50,881 bases of DNA, taken from positions 1 through 50,881 of the forward strand of contig CAMCYK010000013.1 in assembly GCA_945883695.1 (NCBI GenBank), read 5' to 3'. This document shows positions 9,661-18,190 of this stretch, one piece after another (within the stretch, counting starts at the first letter, position 1; the number at the start of each line of letters is the position of its first letter). The stretch is from Akkermansia muciniphila. Lineage in GTDB: Bacteria; Verrucomicrobiota; Verrucomicrobiia; Verrucomicrobiales; Akkermansiaceae. The position numbers and the translations under genes were made by a program. Under the pieces are notes generated by a model. The model was not told the DNA's origin, did not search any database, and saw only the letters and a list, made by a program, of their open reading frames with translations.

Positions 9661-10371
9661 ATGAAACCAGAATCAAGACCACCCGCCGGGTCCGGACCTC
9701 ACCTTCGTGGAATCCGCAGCTTCGCCGCTTTCGCCCGGCAGCACGGAAAACTCGCGATCCTCGCGGCCGCCGCCATCACCGGCCTGGCCGGCTGCGCCTC
9801 GACCACCCGGGATCTGCCGCCGCCCGGCCACGCGCTGATTGACGCGACTCCCGACCTCGACCGCCGCGACCGGCTCGATGGGATCCACCTCGTTTCCGTG
9901 AATGGAACCCCGACCCACGGGACCCGGACCGCGCTCAAGCCGGGGCGCACTACCGTCCGGGTCGGCTTCCGCTGGCCCCAGGGCGGAAACCAGGAAGTCG
10001 ATCTGGTTTTTCATGCCGTCGAGGGGAGCTTCTACGTCATCTACTACGATGTCTTCCCGCCCTACGCCAACCGGATGGGCGAACCCACGGAACTCGAGCA
10101 GCGGGCCGGGGAGGTCGCCGGACTCTCCCAAGGATCGGGCGAGGCGATGCTGCTGGTGGGCCCGCCGGCCCTGGTGCTGTGGGGGGCGGGCTTCGCGAAA
10201 CGCGGCGCCAACGAATTCGCCGAACACCAGAAGCCGGCCCACTACATCGACCTGATGGTCGTTTGCCGGCAAAGTGCCGAAGGCATCGTCCGCCGCGTCA
10301 GGGTCTATCCCGACGGCCGGGTCGATACCGCCCGCTGGGCAGCCCAAGCGCAAATGAAGGCGCCGCGGTAG
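9661..10371 (+). CDS. Predicted lipoprotein of unknown function
   Basis: The product is 236 residues. A long positively charged N-region is followed by a hydrophobic stretch ending in the lipobox LAGC, so the mature protein should be lipidated and envelope-anchored. The body has no catalytic motif I recognise. It alternates beta-rich segments (TTVRVGFRWPQG, VEGSFYVIYYDVFPPY) with a short hydrophobic Gly-rich stretch (LLVGPPALVLWGAGFA) that may be a second membrane-associated segment. ATG 9661 was chosen over a GTG at 9625 because the lipoprotein signal fits it and a candidate promoter lies directly upstream. It stands alone between a broken esterase gene and a convergent regulator. Function unknown. 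Confidence 0.7.
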   Translation: MKPESRPPAGSGPHLRGIRSFAAFARQHGKLAILAAAAITGLAGCASTTRDLPPPGHALIDATPDLDRRDRLDGIHLVSVNGTPTHGTRTALKPGRTTVRVGFRWPQGGNQEVDLVFHAVEGSFYVIYYDVFPPYANRMGEPTELEQRAGEVAGLSQGSGEAMLLVGPPALVLWGAGFAKRGANEFAEHQKPAHYIDLMVVCRQSAEGIVRRVRVYPDGRVDTARWAAQAQMKAPR

Positions 10372-10448
10372 TCCGCCCCGGGACGCGAGGAAACGTCCCT
10401 CTCCAACCGCGATTCCTCGCCGGTGCGCGGCTTCGCGGCCCGACCGGC

Positions 10449-11648
10449 TCAGAGCCGTTCCGGAAAGGCCTTCTGGTGCTGCTCGCGGAACTGCGACGGC
10501 GTGCCGTGTTCGACGCGGGCGAAGACTTTGTAAAAGTGGTCGGCGCTGCGGAAGCCCGCGTCGGTCGCCACGTCTTTCATCGACGCGTCGGTCTCGACCA
10601 TCCGCCGCTTGGCCCGCTCCAGGCGCAGCCGGGTGATCTCGCCGGCGATGCTCCGCCCCACCGAGTCGCGGAACCGGCGCTCCAGGGTGCGCCGGGTGGT
10701 CGCCACCGCGCCCGCCACGTGCTTCACCTGGATCCGCCGGTGGCCGTTCTCGGAAATGAAGCGCAGCGCCCGCGCCACCAGCGGGTCGTCCGCCGCCAGC
10801 ACGTCGGTCGACTGGCGCGGCACCAGCTCCGCCGGCGGCACCAGCTCCGGCGCGGCTGGCGGCCGGCTGCCCGACATCAAGAGATCGAGCATCGCCGCCG
10901 CCCGGTAGCCGATTTGCCCGTAGCCGAGGTCGATGCTTGTCAAGCTCGGGGCCGGGGCGCCGCAGATCTCCGATTCATTGTGGGTGCTGACGATCGCCAC
11001 GTCCTGCGAGATGTGGAGTCCCTTGGTCCGGCAGACATCGATCAAATGCCGGCTGATCAGGTCCTGGCAGACCAGGATGCCGATCGGCGTCTCCCAGCTG
11101 TTGATCCATTCCTCCAGGCCGGCGACGAATCCTTCCCAGCCGGATCCCTGGCCACTGGCGGCGGTGCTTGAGAACCGGTGCACCGTGCAGGGGAACCCCG
11201 CCTGCCGGATCACCTCGCGAAAGCCCTGCACCTGGCGCCGCGAATCGATCTCCCGCAGGAAGCCAAGATAGCCGAATTGCCGGAAGCCGCGGCTGAGCAG
11301 GTGCTCGGCCGCCATCGCCCCGGACGCCTCGACGTCCGGGAGCACGCTCGGCAAATCCTGCACCGGCGAGTTCATCCAGACGTTGACCAGCGGCACGCCC
11401 ATCTGCCGGGCGGCCGCCGCGAGGGATTTGGTGGCGCGCGCGATGATCCCGTCGAAGGGGACTTCGTCCCCGCCGCGCATCAGCGCCCGGTCGGCGGCGG
11501 GATTGATGGTGCAGTGCCAGCCGACCTCGTCCGCGTACTTCTGGCAACCCGCGTAGACCTCGAGGTGGCGCTTGTGGCCCCACTCCAGTTCGAGCGAAAT
11601 CGCCACCCGCCGGGCCTTGCCTGTCTTGATCGTGCCACTGTTTTTCAT
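10449..11648 (-). CDS. XylR-type AraC-family transcriptional regulator
   Basis: The 399-residue protein has the architecture of XylR (about 390): an N-terminal LacI/periplasmic-binding-like sugar-sensing domain of ~270 residues (RVAISLELEWGHKRHLEVYAG at the start, AAEHLLSRGFRQFGYLGF, QDVAIVSTHNE, then PSLTSIDLGYGQIGYRAA) followed by an AraC-type double helix-turn-helix of ~100 residues (RTLERRFRDSVGRSI, MKDVATDAGFRSADHFYKVF). In the family the sensor binds a sugar and the C-terminal domain binds DNA near sugar-use genes. ATG 11648 is chosen because homology begins there; the frame runs on upstream without features. No sugar operon is adjacent, so its targets are unknown. The sensing domain ligand cannot be predicted. 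Confidence 0.88.
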   Translation of the reverse strand: MKNSGTIKTGKARRVAISLELEWGHKRHLEVYAGCQKYADEVGWHCTINPAADRALMRGGDEVPFDGIIARATKSLAAAARQMGVPLVNVWMNSPVQDLPSVLPDVEASGAMAAEHLLSRGFRQFGYLGFLREIDSRRQVQGFREVIRQAGFPCTVHRFSSTAASGQGSGWEGFVAGLEEWINSWETPIGILVCQDLISRHLIDVCRTKGLHISQDVAIVSTHNESEICGAPAPSLTSIDLGYGQIGYRAAAMLDLLMSGSRPPAAPELVPPAELVPRQSTDVLAADDPLVARALRFISENGHRRIQVKHVAGAVATTRRTLERRFRDSVGRSIAGEITRLRLERAKRRMVETDASMKDVATDAGFRSADHFYKVFARVEHGTPSQFREQHQKAFPERL

Positions 11649-11939
11649 GGGATAGGGCGGCCGCGGCACGATCACCCGGCGCGCTGCGGGTGCTAATCCA
11701 CCGCGCTTCCCGATGCAAGCATCCCCTGTCGCAAAACGTCGGATGATGGCGCAGACCGGCGGGCCGCTTTGACCCGTCGGGCGGCCGGTGCTTCCGCTTC
11801 GCCGCACCACGCCACGCCCGCTCCGCCATGGGATCCCGCGGCGCGGCTCTCCCCGGCGAAGCTCCCGGTCTCCCCGTTAGAAGAACATCCGGCCCCTTGG
11901 ATTGACGGCTCGGAATCACTGCGCTAGGCCTTGAACCCC
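11649..11939. other. Divergent intergenic region, no assigned feature
   Basis: These 291 bases separate the XylR-like regulator (leftward) from a secreted-protein gene (rightward) and should carry both promoters. I see no convincing -10/-35 pair, no strong hairpin and no small gene. The stretch is as GC-rich as the coding DNA around it. Confidence 0.4.
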
Positions 11940-12815
11940 ATGACCGGTGCGCGATCGCTTCTTCCACTCGTCTTCCTCGTCCTCTGCGCGGCCCAGGCCG
12001 TCGCGCAAATCGACGTCAGGTTGCAGATGTCACGCATCACGTTCGTCGCGGGCGAACCGGTGCCGGTGGTGGTCAGCGTTACCAACAATTCCGGCCAGGA
12101 CCTCGTGTTCCAGGGCAACAACCGGCTCGGCTGGATCGACTTCACCGTCACCGGCGGCCGCGGCGTGCCGATGACCCCGATCGGCCAACCCACCTTTGGC
12201 GCGGTCAAGATCCCGCTGGGCCAGACGATGTCCCGCACCATCGATCTCGCCAAGATGTTCCCGCTGCAAACGATGGGGAATTACTCGATTTACGGCGTGG
12301 TCCGCCTGCCCGGTCAGACGACCGAGGGATTCATTTCCAACCGCTTGTTGTTCAACATCAACACCGCCCGGCCCTACTGGTCGCAGAAGGTCGGCATGCC
12401 GGGCAAGGCAGGCCAAACCCGCGAGTTCCGCGTGCTGAATTTCACCGGCGACCAGAAGACCGTGCTCTACGCCCAGGTGGTCGACAGCCGGACCGGCAAT
12501 CCCCTCCAGACCCACTCGCTGGGCGAGGTGCTGATGTTCCGCAAACCCAGCGTGGCGGTGGACAACCGCCAGGTGATGCACGTGCTCTACCTGATGGGCC
12601 CGACCGTCTGGGGACATGCGCGGATGGGCCCGGACGGCAAGTTGCTCGGCCGCGAACTCCACAAGCGCGGCGCCGGCCCCGAACCCCAGTTGATCACCTT
12701 GTCCAGCGGCATCGTCCAAGTCGGCAACAGCATCCCCTACGACCCGCAAGCCGAGGCGGAACAGCGCTCCCGCGTCCGCAAAGCCTCCGACCGGCCGGCG
12801 TTCATTTTCGAATGA
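11940..12815 (+). CDS. Secreted protein of unknown function
   Basis: The 291-residue product starts with a signal peptide (ARSLLPLVFLVLCAAQAVAQ) and continues as a beta-rich domain of Ig-like character: QMSRITFVAGEPVPVVVSV followed by TNNSGQDLVFQGNN looks like the start of a CARDB/DUF-type beta sandwich. The second half (VLYAQVVDSRTGNPLQTHSL, MHVLYLMGPTVWGHARMGPDG) is also beta-rich and the C-terminus is charged. No catalytic residues stand out. ATG 11940 is preferred over TTG 11931. It resembles exported proteins of unknown function that recur in verrucomicrobial genomes. An AT-rich gap separates it from the downstream amidase. Confidence 0.7.
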   Translation: MTGARSLLPLVFLVLCAAQAVAQIDVRLQMSRITFVAGEPVPVVVSVTNNSGQDLVFQGNNRLGWIDFTVTGGRGVPMTPIGQPTFGAVKIPLGQTMSRTIDLAKMFPLQTMGNYSIYGVVRLPGQTTEGFISNRLLFNINTARPYWSQKVGMPGKAGQTREFRVLNFTGDQKTVLYAQVVDSRTGNPLQTHSLGEVLMFRKPSVAVDNRQVMHVLYLMGPTVWGHARMGPDGKLLGRELHKRGAGPEPQLITLSSGIVQVGNSIPYDPQAEAEQRSRVRKASDRPAFIFE

Positions 12816-12859
12816 TCCGCGGAGTTTTGGCAAACCCGGGGATTTCCCCTTTACAACAG

Positions 12860-12920
12860 ACCTCACGATATTTAAATAATAAAAATTGTTTTGTATCCTT
12901 AACAATTTCCTCTGCTCTCC
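12860..12920 (+). promoter_or_regulatory. AT-rich upstream region of the cell-wall amidase gene
   Basis: This stretch holds ATATTTAAATAATAAAAATTG and is far more AT-rich than anything nearby, directly before the ATG at 12921. It probably contains the promoter. Several overlapping TA-rich hexamers prevent placing one -10 box. Confidence 0.4.
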
Positions 12921-13526
12921 ATGAGAAAACTTTTCCGTTCCCTGCTGCCGGCTTTCGCCCTGCTGCTCGCCAGCGCCCCCGTCCAGGCCCGCGCCTTCCG
13001 CACCGTCATCATCGACCCCGGTCACGGCGGTCATGACAAAGGGGGCCAATGGGGCCTCGTTTACGAAAAACATCTGGCACTGGACACCTCCGTCCGGCTT
13101 GAGAGCGAGCTCAAGAAGCGGGGTTTCCGCACCGTGATGACGCGCCGCAGCGACTACTTCATCTCGCTGCCGGAGCGGGTGCGGATCGCCAGCCGTTATT
13201 CCGACGCGATCTTTGTCAGCGTGCACTACAATTACACCTGGAAGCAGCAGGTGTCCGGGCTGGAAACCTTTTACTACTCGGGTCAAAGCCGCGCGCTCGC
13301 CTCCTATGTGCACGCCGGCATGATCTCGAAGGTCCGGGTGGTCAACCGCGGGGTGAAATTCGCCCGCTTCTACGTGATCCGCAACACCAGCTGCCCTTCC
13401 ATTCTGGTGGAAGGCGGATTCGTCAGCAACTCCGCCGAACGCGGCCGGATGAAATCCGCCTGGTTCCGCCAGGCCCTGGCCGAAGGAATCGCCGACGGCA
13501 TCGTCCGCTTCCGCCGCGCCGGCTGA
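12921..13526 (+). CDS. N-acetylmuramoyl-L-alanine amidase (Amidase_3)
   Basis: The 201-residue protein has a signal peptide (RSLLPAFALLLASAPVQA) and then a single Amidase_3 domain filling the rest. This zinc enzyme cuts the bond between N-acetylmuramic acid and L-alanine of the stem peptide. Visible zinc and catalytic residues: His35 in IIDPGHGGHDKG, Glu49, His102 in VSVHYN, and Glu164 in ILVEGGFVSN. No LysM or AMIN targeting domain is attached, so it is a minimal periplasmic version of the AmiC type. A strongly AT-rich region upstream suggests its own promoter. It is followed after 19 bases by nnr. Confidence 0.92.
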   Translation: MRKLFRSLLPAFALLLASAPVQARAFRTVIIDPGHGGHDKGGQWGLVYEKHLALDTSVRLESELKKRGFRTVMTRRSDYFISLPERVRIASRYSDAIFVSVHYNYTWKQQVSGLETFYYSGQSRALASYVHAGMISKVRVVNRGVKFARFYVIRNTSCPSILVEGGFVSNSAERGRMKSAWFRQALAEGIADGIVRFRRAG

Positions 13527-13545
13527 ACGGAGCGACGCTGCCGCC

Positions 13546-15012
13546 ATGTCCTTCGTCACCGCCGCGGCCATGCGCTCGCTGGAAGAGGCCGCTTTCCGCA
13601 GCGGCATCGCGGCGGAGACCTTGATGGATCTCGCCGGGGAAGGAATCGCCCGCCGCCTGATCTCGCGGTTCCCGCGGCCTGGGCTCGCGGTCGCCTACAT
13701 CGGCAAGGGGAACAACGGGGGGGACGCCCTGGTTGCCCTGCGCCATCTGCGAGACGCCGGCTGGCAGATCCGCGTCCGCCCTGCCTACCCGGAGATCGAA
13801 TGCGCCACCCTCCCCCGCCGCAAACTCAGCGAACTCGGCGAACTCCCGGCGACCGGCGGCAACCCCGGTCCGGGCCCCTGCCTGCTGCTCGACGGCCTGC
13901 TCGGGATCGGCGCCAAGGGCCCGCTGCGCGAGCCGCTGAGCACCCTCGCCGCCGAAATGACGGACCTCCGGAACCAGCGGGGAGCCGTGGTCGCGGCGAT
14001 GGATCTGCCCTCGGGCATGGACGCCGACAGCGGCGATGGCGATGCTGTCACGGCCGACCTGACGCTCACCGTCGGCGTCCCGAAGCAGGGTCTGGCCACC
14101 GCCGCCGGCATCGCGCGGGCCGGCCGGATCGTGCTGGTGCCGGTCGCCGGGCTGCCGCTGCCGGACCAGGGACCGCTGCGTTTCTTCTGCCCGGAAACCT
14201 TCCCCGGCATGCTGCCTCCCCGCCCCCACGATTTTCACAAAGGCGACGCCGGCCGGCTCGGACTTCTCGCCGGCTCGCCCGGGATGACCGGGGCCGCCGT
14301 GCTCTGCGCCGAAGCCGCCCTGAGGGCCGGCGCCGGCCTCGTCACTTTGCATGCCTGTCATGATTTTTTGCCAAATCTCGCCGCGAGAATGCCCGCCGCG
14401 ATCATGGTGCGGGTGTCCGGGGACCCGGTCGCGGACGCTTTCGCGGCGGGCCACGACGCGCTGGTCATCGGCCCCGGCACCGGCAACGCCCCGGATGCCT
14501 GGCACCGGGCGGTGACGGAGCATCTGGCCAGCGGGACGCTTCCCTGCGTGCTCGACGCCGACGCCTTGAACCAACTGGCCGCGGCCGGCCGGCTCGATCT
14601 CCTGCGTCCTCATCACCTGATCACCCCGCATCCCGGCGAATTCCGGCGGCTGGCCCCGGACCTCGCCGATGCCGACCGCCAGCAGGCCGCGGCCGCCTTC
14701 GTCGCCCGCCATGCCTGCACCTTGCTTTTGAAAGGCGCGCGCACCCTGGTCGCCGCCCCGGGATCCGACCTCCGCTTCAATCCGACCGGCCATGCCGGGA
14801 TGGCCTCGGGTGGCCAGGGCGACGTGCTCGCCGGAGTCGCGGGAGCCTTGCTCGCCGGCGGCCGCCCCGGTCCCGACGCCGCCGCGCTCGCCGCCTGGCT
14901 CTGCGGCTGCGCCGCCGAACGGGCGCTGGAGGCCGGCCCGTTCACCACCGCCGGCGACACCCTCCGCCACCTCGGCGGCGCGTGGCGAGAGTGGCAGGAA
15001 TGCCGGCGTTGA
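13546..15012 (+). CDS. nnr: Bifunctional NAD(P)H-hydrate repair enzyme Nnr
   Basis: The 488-residue length fits the bacterial fusion of NAD(P)HX epimerase (N-terminal YjeF_N) and ADP-dependent NAD(P)HX dehydratase (C-terminal carbohydrate-kinase fold). It restores damaged, hydrated NADH and NADPH. The N-domain shows GKGNNGGDALV (53-63) and LLDGLLGIGAKG, then MDLPSGMDAD. The C-domain shows HKGDAGRLGLLAGSPGMTGA, VIGPGTG, LDADALN, TPHPGEF, LLLKGARTLV and the active-site loop ASGGQGDVLAG. Start ATG 13546 gives a complete N-terminus. The usual companions tsaE or alr are not adjacent; instead it follows the Amidase_3 gene and converges with the PIN-TRAM gene. Confidence 0.95.
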   Translation: MSFVTAAAMRSLEEAAFRSGIAAETLMDLAGEGIARRLISRFPRPGLAVAYIGKGNNGGDALVALRHLRDAGWQIRVRPAYPEIECATLPRRKLSELGELPATGGNPGPGPCLLLDGLLGIGAKGPLREPLSTLAAEMTDLRNQRGAVVAAMDLPSGMDADSGDGDAVTADLTLTVGVPKQGLATAAGIARAGRIVLVPVAGLPLPDQGPLRFFCPETFPGMLPPRPHDFHKGDAGRLGLLAGSPGMTGAAVLCAEAALRAGAGLVTLHACHDFLPNLAARMPAAIMVRVSGDPVADAFAAGHDALVIGPGTGNAPDAWHRAVTEHLASGTLPCVLDADALNQLAAAGRLDLLRPHHLITPHPGEFRRLAPDLADADRQQAAAAFVARHACTLLLKGARTLVAAPGSDLRFNPTGHAGMASGGQGDVLAGVAGALLAGGRPGPDAAALAAWLCGCAAERALEAGPFTTAGDTLRHLGGAWREWQECRR

Positions 15013-15021
15013 ATCGTCCGC

Positions 15022-16104
15022 TCAACTCCCCGCCAGCTCCGCGAACACCATGGTGCCGCCGCTGGTCTGCAAGGTGCTGATGACCACGACATCCTGCGTC
15101 GTGCCGATCTTCGACACCGCGTGATTGACCACGATCATCGTGCCATCGGGCAGATAACCGACGCCCTGATGCTCGTCCCTTCCGCTGCGGACCAGGGCGA
15201 GGCGGACCTTTTCCCCCACCGCGATATGCGGCCGCAGGGCATCGAGCAACTCGTCGAGGTTGAGCACGTCGATCCCCCGCAGCTTGGCGACGTTGCCGAG
15301 GTTTTCGTCGTTGCTCAACAAGCGGGCCCCGAGCAACTGGGCCACCTGGAGCAAGCGGTTGGTCATCGTTTCGTCGCCGGCCGCCGCGGCCGAATTCTCG
15401 ATGCTGACCTGGAGCTCCTTCGCCGTCCGCATCCCTTCCAGGCACGCCAACCCGCGCTCCGCCCGCTGGCGCTTCGCGGGCGTCGGCGAACTCGCCAGCA
15501 CCTGAATTTCGTCGAGCACGAAACGAGGCACCACCAGCCGCCCGCTGAGGAAGCCGGAGCGGACCACCGCGGGCACCCGGCCGTCCATCACCGCCTCGGC
15601 ATCGAGCACCACCGGCTGGCCGGTGCTGCTGTCCTGGCGGAAGCGGACGTAGGGCAGGATGAAGGCGAAATCGTCGCGGCTGCTGCGCAGCGCCAGCACC
15701 GCCCCGAGGAAGCCGAAGCTGGCGTAGAGGATGATCTGCACCGTGAAGGTGAAGGTGGTGATCATCGCTTCCGCGGCCACCACCTCGCGGCCGTCGGTCG
15801 AGATCAAGCGGTCGCGAACCGCCAGCGTGATCAGGGTGGAGATGTCGATCCGGCTCAGCAACCAGGCGCAGAACACGCCGACCAGCAGGCCGAAGGTCGC
15901 CGTCGAAAAGCCGCGCAGGCTGAAGCCTTTGAGCAGCGACTCGATCCAGATGAAGAAGCCGCCGACCACCAACCCGCCGAGCAAGCCGACGGTCAGCGAG
16001 ATTTCGACCGGAGTGCCTTTGGTGCTCAGGGCGATCGCCACCCCGGCCGCCTCGCAGACCAGCAGGTAGATCAGGCGGACGACATTGACGGATGCGGGGG
16101 CCAT
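15022..16104 (-). CDS. Membrane PIN/TRAM-domain protein, YacL-like
   Basis: The 360-residue product has four N-terminal transmembrane segments (~1-135), then a PIN nuclease-like domain (VVLDAEAVMDGRVPAVVRSG, VPRFVLDEIQVLASS, RLLSNDENLGNVAKLRGIDV) and a C-terminal TRAM domain (VGEKVRLALVRSGRDEHQGVGY to GGTMVFAEL). This is the architecture of Bacillus YacL, an uncharacterised membrane protein. PIN domains cut RNA with clustered acidic residues, and TRAM binds RNA, so a membrane-anchored RNase is the usual guess. Acidic residues are present at the expected strand ends, but activity is unproven. It is not part of a toxin-antitoxin pair. Confidence 0.88.
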   Translation of the reverse strand: MAPASVNVVRLIYLLVCEAAGVAIALSTKGTPVEISLTVGLLGGLVVGGFFIWIESLLKGFSLRGFSTATFGLLVGVFCAWLLSRIDISTLITLAVRDRLISTDGREVVAAEAMITTFTFTVQIILYASFGFLGAVLALRSSRDDFAFILPYVRFRQDSSTGQPVVLDAEAVMDGRVPAVVRSGFLSGRLVVPRFVLDEIQVLASSPTPAKRQRAERGLACLEGMRTAKELQVSIENSAAAAGDETMTNRLLQVAQLLGARLLSNDENLGNVAKLRGIDVLNLDELLDALRPHIAVGEKVRLALVRSGRDEHQGVGYLPDGTMIVVNHAVSKIGTTQDVVVISTLQTSGGTMVFAELAGS

Positions 16105-16197
16105 GGATGCGGTGCAGCATCCGGCATTCCCGACCCCGCCGCAAGCTCAAGGGAGGGCAGGTGAGGCAGGGTTCCAGAAGGTCGGTTGGGGCAACGC

Positions 16198-16228
16198 AAA
16201 AGCCCCGCCCCCCATGGAGGGGCGGGGC
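16198..16228 (-). terminator. Intrinsic terminator of the RRM gene
   Basis: On the minus strand a GC-only stem of about 12 bp (arms at 16217-16228 and 16202-16213, a short loop with CCATG) is followed by TTTTG. It lies about 35 bases after the stop of the RRM-protein gene. Confidence 0.85.
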
Positions 16229-16262
16229 GATCCAAAGTCCGTTTCGAGGACGGAGCGCGGGA

Positions 16263-16733
16263 TCAATCCCAGTCGCCGCCGCCCTTGCCGCCACCGTAGC
16301 CGCCCTTGCCGCCGCCGGCACCGTAGCCGCCCTTGCCGCCGCCTCCGCCACGGCGCTCTCCGCCGTAACCACCGCCGCCACCGCCACCACGGCGCTCACC
16401 GTAGCCGCCACCGCCACCGCCACCACCCCGGCGCTCGCCGCTGAAGCTGCCGCGACCTGCGCCGCCGCCGCCGAAGCCGCCCGGTTTCTTTTCGCGCGGT
16501 TCGGCCGGGTTGACCCGCAGCGGTCGGCCGCCGAGCTCCTGACCGTCCACGGCATCGGCCGCTTCCTTCACTCGGGTGCTGTCCGCCAAAGTGACGAAGC
16601 AAAACCCGCGGGGGCGACCGGTTTCACGGTCCGTGACGATTTTCACTTTCTCCACCGGTCCGAAGGCGGCGAAGAGTTCTGCCACCTCTTCTTCGGTGGC
16701 GGTGAAGGGCAAATTGCCCACGTAGATGTCCAT
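16263..16733 (-). CDS. Glycine-rich RRM RNA-binding protein
   Basis: The 156-residue protein has one RNA-recognition motif (residues 1-78) with RNP2 IYVGNL near the start and RNP1 RGFCFVTL. This is followed by a linker and a low-complexity tail of about 75 residues made of Gly runs broken by ERRGG, YG and KGG, ending in DWD. The layout matches cold-induced Gly-rich RNA-binding proteins of cyanobacteria and plants and RRM proteins scattered in other bacteria; likely an RNA chaperone. The Gly/Arg/Tyr tail may favour condensation or multivalent RNA binding (inference). It is a single-gene unit: own terminator downstream and a 179-base upstream region with a possible promoter (TTGCCG-17-TAACGG on the minus strand). 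Confidence 0.92.
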   Translation of the reverse strand: MDIYVGNLPFTATEEEVAELFAAFGPVEKVKIVTDRETGRPRGFCFVTLADSTRVKEAADAVDGQELGGRPLRVNPAEPREKKPGGFGGGGAGRGSFSGERRGGGGGGGGYGERRGGGGGGGYGGERRGGGGGKGGYGAGGGKGGYGGGKGGGDWD

Positions 16734-16854
16734 TGTCTGTAGTCGCTACGCCATTTCTCAAATCCACTTCTACAGCCAAAAGCGCAAAGACCGGAGAAGC
16801 GTGCCCGCGATTTTTCGCCGGACCTTTTCCCCGTTATCCCTTTAGCCGATCTAC

Positions 16855-16902
16855 GGCAAGTCCATAAATCATCGCGATGGAGGATCCCTTCAGGGACTTG
16901 CC
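16855..16902. repeat. 9-bp inverted repeat with a 30-base loop
   Basis: GGCAAGTCC (16855-16863) and GGACTTGCC (16894-16902) are perfect reverse complements. They lie just after the NlpC/P60 stop and upstream of the RRM gene, both read leftward. The repeat could end nlpC transcription or act on RRM expression. Confidence 0.4.
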
Positions 16903-16912
16903 ACCCGCCCTT

Positions 16913-17428
16913 TCAGAGACCCGCCGGATGACGCATCACGTGGCCGTGGCCCGGCCGGGTCTTGGTATGCCAGCGCGGTCCGCGCCGGTCGGAACCCCAA
17001 CCGGTGTCGAGGCGCAGGCCGGCGACGGTCATGAAGACGTGTCCACTGCGGACATACACCGTGATCCAGTCGCCTTCACCCTTCTTGCCGTAACTGAAAT
17101 AACCGTTGCTCGGCATCGAACCCTTGATCAACCCCGCCTCGCGCAACACGTAGGACACGGTGCCGGAGCAATCGTAGCCGCTGTCATGCTGATGCGCGTG
17201 GCCCCCGCCCCACTTGTACGGTTTGCCCTGCAAACGGTTGCCGGCGGCGATCGCCCGCTTGACCGCCGGCGGTGCCTTTTTCGGCGCGTAGGCGACCCCC
17301 TCCCGCAGCAGCGCAGTCTGGCCACTTTTGAACTGATAGGAGACCGGCTGCTTCGCCTTGACCTGGTTCGAACAGGAACTCAAGCCGGCCATCGCGAGCA
17401 GGGAAATCAGAAGGGAAATTGGTTTCAC
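16913..17428 (-). CDS. NlpC/P60-family lipoprotein, predicted peptidoglycan hydrolase
   Basis: The 171-residue protein begins with a lipoprotein signal (lipobox LSSC, Cys19). The catalytic part follows: WGGGHAHQHDSGYDCSGTVSYVLREAG with nucleophile Cys87, and SGHVFMTVAGLRLDT with His130. These are the NlpC/P60 Cys-His pair of endopeptidases that cut peptide stems of peptidoglycan. The spacing is compact but similar to short single-domain members. The end of the protein is rich in His, Arg and Gly. No SH3 or LysM domain is present. It is oriented with, but 86 bases after, rdgB. Confidence 0.85.
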   Translation of the reverse strand: MKPISLLISLLAMAGLSSCSNQVKAKQPVSYQFKSGQTALLREGVAYAPKKAPPAVKRAIAAGNRLQGKPYKWGGGHAHQHDSGYDCSGTVSYVLREAGLIKGSMPSNGYFSYGKKGEGDWITVYVRSGHVFMTVAGLRLDTGWGSDRRGPRWHTKTRPGHGHVMRHPAGL

Positions 17429-17514
17429 GCGGCGGATTTTATGGATTTGGTGAATTTATTCAAAAGCTTTCTTTATGGGAGTTCCGTCTGGCAATGCACG
17501 GGCCGCTGGAAACA

Positions 17515-18111
17515 TCAGCGCTTCGTCTCCAGCCACGCCACCACCTCGGCCAGCGCTCGCCCGCGGTGGCTGAGCGCGTTCTTCACCTCCGCACCCAGCT
17601 CGGCGAAGCTCCGCTCGTGCCCTTCCGGCGCGAACAACGGATCATAGCCGAAGCCGCCCGCGCCGAACGGCTCTTCAAGGAGCCGTCCCTCCACCGTGCC
17701 GCTGAAATCCGCCAGCACCTCGCCGGCCTCCGCCAGCACCATCGTGCAGCGGAATCGCGCCGCGCGATCGGATCTTCCCGCCATTTCGGCCATCAGCCGC
17801 GCATTGTTCCGCGGGTGGTTCCCCTCCTCGCCGCCGTAACTGCTCGACCCGACGCCCGGCGCCCCGCCCAGCGCGTCGACCTCCAGCCCGGAGTCGTCCG
17901 ACAGCACCCGTCCCGCCACCTCGCGGCTGATGGCCAGCGCCTTGAGCGTCGCGTTCCCGAGAAAGGTCGTGCCGGTCTCCTCGACCGCCGGCAGACCGGA
18001 AAAATCGTTCACGTCCCGCACCTCGTAGCGGTCGCCGAGCATCTCGCGGATCTCCCGCGTCTTGTGCGCGTTGCGGGTGGCGATGATCAGGAGCGGGCGT
18101 TCGGACGGCAT
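17515..18111 (-). CDS. rdgB: Non-canonical purine NTP pyrophosphatase RdgB/HAM1
   Basis: The 198-residue protein has the usual length and motifs of the Ham1 family: LLIIATRNAHKTREI at the start, SDDSGLEVDALGGAPGV in the middle, FRCTMVLA and GGFGYDPLFAPEGHERSFAEL near the end with the final KNALSHRGRAL. The enzyme hydrolyses dITP, ITP and XTP to monophosphates and keeps deaminated purines out of nucleic acids. The tyrosine-bearing APGVYSARY block reads APGVGSSSYGG here, a mild divergence. It diverges from a thioredoxin-like gene, sharing a 79-base promoter region. Confidence 0.95.
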   Translation of the reverse strand: MPSERPLLIIATRNAHKTREIREMLGDRYEVRDVNDFSGLPAVEETGTTFLGNATLKALAISREVAGRVLSDDSGLEVDALGGAPGVGSSSYGGEEGNHPRNNARLMAEMAGRSDRAARFRCTMVLAEAGEVLADFSGTVEGRLLEEPFGAGGFGYDPLFAPEGHERSFAELGAEVKNALSHRGRALAEVVAWLETKR

Positions 18112-18150
18112 GCCCCGGCCTAGCGGAGCGAGCGAGGCTGGCCAAGAAAT

Positions 18151-18190
18151 TTGAAATATTCGCCTCCCGTGCGACGCCTATAGAAACGTA
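18151..18190 (+). promoter_or_regulatory. Possible promoter giving a leaderless thioredoxin-like mRNA
   Basis: TATAGA at 18179-18184 is a good -10 box only 6 bases before the ATG at 18191, so transcription could start at the start codon. TTGAAA (18151-18156) is present but 22 bases upstream, too far for a standard -35. By-eye call. Confidence 0.3.

Noticed and set aside
12030..15012. Long minus-strand frames opposite the Amidase_3 and nnr genes
   Set aside because: The plus-strand genes have full family motifs; the minus frames show none.
15022..16104. PIN-domain protein as part of a toxin-antitoxin pair
   Set aside because: The four membrane segments and TRAM domain identify the YacL-like family, and no antitoxin gene is adjacent.
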